Source of the DNA: Polytrichum commune
Taxonomy: Eukaryota; Streptophyta; Polytrichopsida; Polytrichales; Polytrichaceae
Length of the DNA stretch: 64,000 bases
Direction: 5' to 3'
Assembly (NCBI GenBank): GCA_950295325.1
Contig: OX485803.1
Span: 59,599,554 to 59,663,553, forward strand
Positions 57,387 to 64,000 of the stretch are shown here, one piece after another. The number at the start of each line of letters is the position of its first letter. Positions within the stretch are counted from its first letter, which is position 1. The notes under the pieces are model-generated. The model ran no database searches. It had not been told where the DNA came from and was given only the letters and a program-made list of their open reading frames with translations. Position numbers and translations under genes: made by a program.

Positions 57387-59417
57387 ATGGCGGTGGCGGA
57401 GGATGTCGGGGAGTTCTACGTCCGTTACTACGTTGGCCACAAGGGCAAGTTCGGCCATGAGTTTCTGGAGTTTGAGTTCAGGCCTGACGGGAAGCTGCGC
57501 TACGCCAACAACTCCAACTACAAGAATGATACCATGATCCGGAAGGAGGTGTTCCTCACGCCGGCTGCTCTGCGTGAATGTCGCCGCATCATTACCGATA
57601 GCGAGGTATGTAGATACTTTCTGTTCCCGGTGATCGAATTCAGTCGGAGTGTACTAAGAGTGATTTGGGTATGCTAGGGTTTTATGCGAAGCATCGGTAC
57701 CGTGTTTTGGGGCTCCACAATGGACTTAATGACTTCGTTTTGAGGGGAATTAATTCCTAGGTCCTGGATCAGTTTGTAACAATTAAACAAATTTCATCTA
57801 GTCGAGGAGGACTGTGTCGTTTGACCTTCTCGCTTGTCGGAGGTGATGCTTTGTGTTCGCTATGGACACAATTTTAGGGTTTCGCTCACAATCCCAGTTT
57901 GGTTCTCGATAGAACTATATAAGTTATTTCTGGTCATCTCGAGGTGCCAAGGAATATATATACATATATGTTTTATTTAGGTCACGGTATTGAGCTTGGT
58001 GAATGGTCCACATGAATTGCTCTCATTTTTCCTGATAGTGACTGCGGTTGGTCTCTTCAATGAATCTAGGGACGTTTAGCATAAAGTATCAAATGGGAGA
58101 GAAAGGTTGAGTAAGTCCTGATTCTTGGCCACACTATATCATGGCAGTTTAGCGTACAGCCCATCCCTTTACACTAAGAGCTCGAGTTGAGAGCTCCAAC
58201 TTGCAATTTTCGGGAGTTTGATACTTGGAGTTGACAAGCTTTCATGCACATGTCGCCAATTTTCACGCTCTCAGTAGTTCGAGCAAGTGTAAAGTAGCCA
58301 TGCTCAAAGTGAGATATTAAGAAGGGAATGATACTAAACAAAGAAGCATACATGACAAGCGAAAGAATGCTTGAAAAAGGCTCCTCTCAATAGGAAGGTT
58401 CCTGTATTTGACCTCATCCTCGCTGATGTAAAGGGGGCTCAAGTCATGTTCTTCTAGAACCGCGGTTACCTAAGTGCCGTAGGTACTCATGCTGCAGCTG
58501 CTTGGCCTTGAGGTGATAAGGAATATATGCAGTTATTTCAGTTTAGGTTACAGGTTGAGTGCAGTGCAATGACCGGCATGAAGTATACCCACTCCTTTCT
58601 ACCATGAGTCGGGCTGGCCTCCTCAATTGTAGTCCGGAAGGATAGTAATAATATTTCTGAATGGGGAGATAAAGGACGAGAAGTTCTTCTATTACCTAGA
58701 GTTCATTGTGTAAGTTATTGTATCCTGACATCAGGTTTACCTACTGTCTTGGTAGTAGATAGGGGGGAGTTGATGAAGGTTCTCCAGTTTAGGATTTCAA
58801 TCTCTTAATTGGTCCTGGTGAGGGTGGTTGGCGCAGATTCTGAAGGAAGATGATAACAACTGGCCAGAGCCTGACAGAATTGGACGACAAGAGCTGGAGA
58901 TTGTGATGGGAAATGAGCACATCTCATTCACAACTTCCAAAATTGGGTCTCTTCTTGATGTACAGAGCAGCAAAGATCCTGAGGGTCTTCGAATTTTCTA
59001 CTATCTTGTCCAGGTACAACTTATGAAAGCTTGAATGTGATAAGTTTGAGCATACGTGATTAGGCAGCAAGATTTTCTCATTTTTTTTTAAGACTAGGGC
59101 TCCTTACAAACTCATTTAATAAGATTGAAGCAGTGATATGATGTATTTGCCTGCATGTAACTGTAAATTCTTGTGCTGCAACCTTCTTAGAATATTATGT
59201 ATTAGAGGGATGAAAATTTTAAAATAAAAGTTACACACACACACACACACACACACATACATATATATGATCATAGCAGCCTGATTTGATCAAATAACCT
59301 GTCAACTGTGTTGGCAATTCTGGTAGTTTGGTGCTGATGCCAATTTGTAACTTGCAGGACCTGAAGTGCTTTGTGTTCTCCCTTATTGGTCTGCATTTCA
59401 AGATCAAGCCAATTTAG
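57387..59417 (+). CDS. MAGO: MAGO NASHI, exon-junction complex subunit
   Basis: Three exons: 57387-57605, 58837-59013, 59358-59417, all phase 0 with GT-AG introns of 1231 and 344 bases. The product is 151 residues, the normal length for the family. It opens with [20 protein letters not shown] and continues through [54 protein letters not shown] and FYYLVQ, ending GLHFKIKPI, all nearly invariant in eukaryotes. Mago binds Y14 and eIF4A3 on spliced mRNA in the nucleus and cytoplasm and supports mRNA localisation and decay. The start codon is fixed by homology; an in-frame ATG at 57237 lies in transposon sequence and is rejected. Confidence 0.97.
59232..59272. repeat. CA/TA microsatellite in mago intron 2
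   Basis: About twelve CA units followed by CATACATATATATGA, inside the second intron about 85 bases before exon 3. Confidence 0.9.
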
Positions 59418-60930
59418 GTCTAAAGGCAAGCTTTAGGAGGTGCTATCTTGTTAAAGAGCTTTTCCTGGTGGTGACTGGAGTAGAATGTGCAAGCAGTGGC
59501 AGTTCTGAAGATCCAGAGGTGGGAGCTAACATATGAAGACATAATTGTAATATTTACACCTCCACCCTGAGAGATTACAAACTGGGCTTTAACTGAGTCA
59601 CTTCCTGGTCATGCACTTTGATCAGAACTGCAATTTCTGAAAGAGTTTAGAGTTGGAAATGACCCTGAAAGGTTGGAGAGGTTACTTGTGATTTGGGTTC
59701 TACTTCATGAGAGTCGTCCGATTTTGAGTTTCTGTCTTTCAGTTGTTTTGGCGTGCTCCTTTTCTCCAGGACAGTTTAAGCACGGTAGACTGTTCGAACA
59801 ATTGCAACACCTACTCCTGATTGTTCATGTAGAGGCTACCTTTATTGCCTTGGGGATCTGGAAAGGCATGGTTCTCACCAGGTTCCCTCTGCTTGGAATA
59901 CATATAATCTCTAAATTTTACCGGCAGCAAGTACTCTGGATTTTGTTACCTACCTCTGGCAGATTAGTGGACGAGGAAGTCTCTTCAACCCCTGTGGCCA
60001 ACAGAAAGCATAAACTATGTACAGGAGCCATGACTTTGCATTTGGATGGGTGTAAGTTGATTGATATTTCTGTTTCAGTGTACGTGTCAAATTCCTGTTC
60101 TCAACTTGACACAAGTTGTCAACATAATTTACTCTGCATCTCAACGAATACCAGCACAAATTTTTTATTTGTGGCAGCAATAAGCTTAGAGGGAAGCATC
60201 ATGATTGTAGGTGAGTAATCATTGCGATTGTGTGGTGTTTTCACTGCTCCTCTGGACTTGGTGCAAAAGAGACAATTCTTTAGACTGCAGCTACATAACA
60301 ATAATTATTTTAATTCCATGAGTGTAGATAAGGGAACAATATTAGAGCCTTGGTCCATCTAAGGTGTATGGTCCAAACAATAACCCTAAATATTCTAACA
60401 TTAGGCACATTCACAAGATTGAAATATACATATTTGGAAGAAAACCATTTCATGAAATCCATGATGTGCATGTAAGCAATTTGGAAGATGTTCACTTTGA
60501 CTTCAAGGATAGCCATTCCAAATCCCATGTTCTCAATTTGGATTTACTAACCTTCAAGAGCAGATAGTTGGACGTAAGCAAATCAACAAAGGATTCATTC
60601 AAGTCTAGTCCACCTGGAGGTCATCTTGCCAACACAAAAGTCTCATTGGGTGAAAGTACCTATAGTGTGCTAGCCAAATAAAAACTAGAGAACATCAGAT
60701 GACCATGTAAAGTTTACTTTGTTTCATTCAACAAGAGTGTATTGGAAGATGAAAGCTATGGCCAAAGCATGTGGCTCCACTTAGTGGATCTTACTTTTGG
60801 ACTCAAGATTGGTTTCTCAAATTAGGAGGAGTAATATCCTTGAGTTGGGACTAACATTATTTGGCACGAAAGTGGTGTTATGTTAGTTCCACTCCATTAA
60901 TTCATTCTTGGACTTGGACACTAGTGTATA
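59418..60930. other. 3' region of mago and intergenic sequence
   Basis: The first several hundred bases are likely 3' untranslated. A 181-codon frame (59673-60218) lies here but has no recognised domain and is probably chance. No other gene is seen. Confidence 0.45.
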
Positions 60931-61307
60931 CTACACTAAATATGATGTATAGTATCATATCTTATTTAGTGTCACTATGGTAACTTTTTGGATGACACGT
61001 CTTATGAATAAGTGAACTAACACTGTCATGGATGATGGATGAGTTCAACCATTGGCCAAAACCCTACCTTCTCTCGTCAACAACTTGTGATGATATATTG
61101 TCATGGATGATTGAAATTTGGATGAAAAAACACCTGGTAAGTGACAATAATTGCAACACTGTAAATCTATAATCCCAATTAAATTTTTACAAGGAATGAT
61201 AAATGGTTGGGTTAACATTCAGTATTGGTGGTACTATATCGTAATTTACAATTAGTATTGAGTAAGACAATTAGAATTGGTGACACTAAATATCATATTT
61301 AGTGTAG
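60931..61307 (+). mobile_element. 377-bp MITE, copy 3
   Basis: Same orientation and length class as 33225-33603, with ends CTACACTAAATA and TATTTAGTGTAG and the same internal words (CATGGATGATTGAAATTTGGATGAAAAA, shortened here to its start CATGGATGATTG). A central part differs from copy 1. Confidence 0.8.
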
Positions 61308-63060
61308 TTGGGTCCAAATTTTGCCATCGATCAATAAGATCGCCTGATTTTGAATTTTTTTTGGTCTTGGACCCTAGTGTTAATCCACCCTAATATACAA
61401 ACTTAGAATTTGAGTGACACCATACCGCCTATCAACTAATATAATGAACTAAGAGCCACAATTGCAATGACAGTGACCACCAACTCCCCTTGTTAGATAC
61501 TCAAAAGACACAACTCTTTGCACATGAAACTCACCTATGAAACATGTCCCTAATTGTGTCGTACAAAGAGGACACATACAACCCCCTCACATAGAAACTG
61601 AAATCCACAAGGTGGAAAGTTAATCCACTTATAATTATAACCGCTAGTGTTAAAGGCACCCATACACACACCACCTATACAACAACTACTGACCTAGACC
61701 TCACCAAGACCATCATTAAAATCCAAGTGGAAAATTTTAACCGCATCACCATCAAATTCCTCACATACCTCATAATGAATAAAAGCAAATTGCACTACAA
61801 GGATCATGGGTTGTTGCCACTGGTTCTTTGCCACTTTAAGGTAGAATTTAGGTATCCAAATATGGTAATGCTTAAAATTTGGACACTTGAAATCTACCTC
61901 ATAATGACAAAGAACTAGTGGCAACAACATGTGATCCTTGTAGTGCTCAAAAAACACCGTGCCCCTTCGTAATTCTCTCCCTTAAATAGCATTGACACAC
62001 AATCCCCCTCGACTACACAACTTGTGCACGGGCGGTTCGCCTACCAAAAGTGGGCACTACATTCATGTCTTGCTTCATAAGGTAGATGGGTCTTAAATGA
62101 CTTGTTTTCTTAATCAAAACTCTATATTTGATTGGTATGTGCTTCGGTGAGATCAAAGAGCAAACATCATAAAGACACATGTTTAAAAGAGATTGGACTA
62201 CGTCTTCAAATATCAATAACTACTCTACACTCAATTGGGAGGACCTATGTAATCTAGTTAAGAAATCAACAAACATGCACTTTTGATAACTGTAACTAAA
62301 TGAGGGGAGGTTTGATTTTAAATCCGGTTTTTGTAGACGTTTCATCGTAGATTGCTAATTCAACATGAGTATTGTTGTGTAAATCTAATATGTAGTAAGT
62401 TGGAGAACATGAAAAACGAACCAAATAACACCCACATACCTTATTGGCGACCATGACCAAAATAGACCATAACAAAAGCTGAGGGTCGTGATGAGAAAGT
62501 AGCAAAGAAGACAGCCAGCCGCAGCCGCAAGCACCAGTTGCCGCAGGCCGAAAAGGTTGCAAAACCCCTAAACCCCACTCGGCTACTACGATCGCAGTTG
62601 CAATGGGGCGCCTCTTCTTCTTCTTCGTCTTCTGCCGTCTTTCGCCTTTCCGCAACTTATCATCATAGCTAAGCTACAGATTCTCACTGCTCCTCCAATT
62701 TGCTCCAACTCATTCCTACAATGCAGCCCCGTTTACCGGGCTCCATTATTTGGACCTCTATGATCTTTTACGGTGTTTCCATCGACTCCCACAGGATGCT
62801 CTGCACCTTTTGATAATCGATCTCGATCCTCACATGTTGCTCGCACTGCAGAAGTAGCGGTGCATTGAACAAGAGCAGAGAAGGCCGGAGGCGCAAGTCG
62901 GGGTGCATGTTGGATCGCGGCTCGTTGGAGCCTACTATTGGAGGCCGGTTTCAAAATTCCTGGTAATTCTGTGGGCCTGGATGTCTGAATATCTGAGAGG
63001 ATTCTTTTGCTCGTTCGCTGATCCATCGGTAAAGTGTAGAGTGCCATTTAGTGAGAGCCA
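61308..63060. other. intergenic; possible promoter of the right-hand gene at its end
   Basis: No gene is recognised in 61308-62500. An inverted repeat around 61795-61960 (CACTACAAGGATCATG against CATGTGATCCTTGTAGTG) may be a small foldback element. From about 62560 the sequence becomes GC-richer, as expected near a gene start. The open frame on the minus strand at 62733-63047 has no recognised motif. Confidence 0.45.
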
Positions 63061-63074
63061 TTGCTGTCACCGGG

Positions 63075-63096
63075 TTTAGGGTTTAGGGTTTAAGGG
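63075..63096 (+). promoter_or_regulatory. short telomere-like repeat (TTTAGGG) in front of the right-hand gene
   Basis: Two exact TTTAGGG units and a third with one extra A. The complement contains the telo box AAACCCTAA. It stands about 90 bases before a possible start at 63167. Confidence 0.6.
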
Positions 63097-63166
63097 TGAA
63101 GTGTAGAAAAGTTTAACGGGCTCTGTTTTTTTTACAATTATTTTCTATGAAGAATAAGTAGAATGG

Positions 63167-64000
63167 ATGCAGGTCGTGGCAGATTTTTGTGAAGTTCCTG
63201 CCCCGGAATTGAAGCCATGTCTCGAGCTAGAGCAGTGCGAGCTGCTCATCTACAATGGTGAGAATGTCTTTTCCACGCATGCCAATCGAATTTTAGTTTT
63301 TTTCAATACTTCTGTACGTGTGTTCAAGTCTTCAGTTTTGATCATATGAGGGTGGTGAAAACATTCATCGGTCATCCTCAACAACTTAATTTTTTTTAAC
63401 CTTCATCGGGAATGCATTTCTACGCACCATGTATGCATCGAAAGCGCTGTACAAATTGCGCTTAGGGTTGACAAAAATGACTAGGAACTAACTCGACTAT
63501 GTATTGAAACCCATGTGTCTTCTTCATGGTAAGTGGTTTAACAAGGGTCGCTTCATATTGATAGTGTCACGTTTGTCCTTATGAATGCAGTTTGATGCGA
63601 CATAGTGGACTCTTAGTGGAGAATGGAGCTACGGGTAAATTTTCAACAACTTCTTCCTCACAATCTTGCCTTCAACTCTCTAGATTAGTACCCAACTCCA
63701 CATCTCCCGGAGAAAGCAGACAAGAATTTTTTTCAGAGGATGGGCCACAAAGAGGCATCCTGAGTAATTCTCAGCTTGCCTCGAAGTCAAGATCTACATA
63801 TTCCTCGCAATTACAAGGAATTATTTTCACTCGCTCATTTTCACAAGTACTGCCAGAGAAAGAAATGGAACCAGGCAGGACGGAAGAGGCTTCTTCTGTG
63901 TTGCAAACTTCAGAGGAGGTGACATCCACAGATGTTGAAGTAAACACAGATCCTTCAAAGGACACAAATGTGTTGGTATCAGGGTTGCAGCAGGAGACAA
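63167..64000 (+). CDS. partial unidentified gene running off the right edge
   Basis: Two pieces look coding. 63167-63257 reads VVADFCEVPAPELKPCLELEQCELLIYN and ends at a good donor (G|GTGAGAAT). From 63595 to the window end about 135 codons stay open, with a Ser/Gln/Glu-rich, probably disordered product (including GIIFTRSFSQVLPEKE and EEVTSTDVEVNTD), preceded by a good acceptor (AATGCAG, 63590). Joining the two directly gives a stop, so another exon or a separate start at 63595 is needed. I do not recognise the protein. Confidence 0.4.

Noticed and set aside
59673-60218. 181-codon plus-strand frame after mago
   Set aside because: No domain, no good start context, and it lies in likely 3' untranslated or intergenic sequence.
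62733-63047. 104-codon minus-strand gene
   Set aside because: No motif; its GC content is that of a promoter or leader of the plus-strand gene.

Overview
The window is nuclear DNA from a land plant. Three intron-bearing housekeeping genes are recognisable: an ILP1/GCF-type splicing factor, a chloroplast-type DnaJ of the DJA5/DJA6 kind, and the exon-junction protein MAGO NASHI. They sit far apart in AT-rich sequence full of transposon remains. TTTAGGG-type telomere motifs (telo boxes) lie in front of two genes. The Ty3-like element at the left edge resembles algal and early land-plant elements more than typical flowering-plant ones, so I lean towards a bryophyte, lycophyte, fern or gymnosperm. 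That is an inference, not a proof.

Layout. About 1-7.5 kb, minus strand: a decayed Ty3/gypsy-like retrotransposon in the order gag, unassigned ORF, cytosine-5 DNA methyltransferase, reverse transcriptase, RNase H, integrase, PHD finger. 8.87-14.86 kb, plus strand: a decayed non-LTR retrotransposon with remains of an AP-type endonuclease, reverse transcriptase, RNase H, a zinc knuckle and a PD-(D/E)XK-like nuclease, followed by seven ~50-bp tandem repeats. 15.2-33.2 kb: gene-poor repeats, including a 420-bp foldback element with an 11-bp target duplication, a tRNA-derived SINE, a possible CACTA transposase relic, and a cluster of hairpins at 24.3-25.5 kb that share a GNGAA loop. 33.9-38.3 kb: ILP1-like gene. 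41.85-47.84 kb, minus: the DnaJ gene in 11 exons. 48.4-53.95 kb: relics, including a leader related to the Ty3 element and a fragment of the non-LTR family. 55.9-57.25 kb: two nested PIF/Harbinger-type MITEs directly upstream of mago (57.39-59.42 kb). 63.2 kb to the end: a partial unidentified gene.

The most unusual object is the Ty3-like element. It joins a DNA methyltransferase (a chromatin writer) and a PHD finger (a candidate chromatin reader) in one polyprotein frame. Its seven in-frame pol stops are all TAG or TGA and each can be explained by one C:G to T:A transition. The other strong leads are the possibly dual-endonuclease non-LTR element, the leader hairpins with a conserved palindromic loop, and the GNGAA hairpin cluster.

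All gene models were read by eye from splice sites and reading frames. No database search was run.
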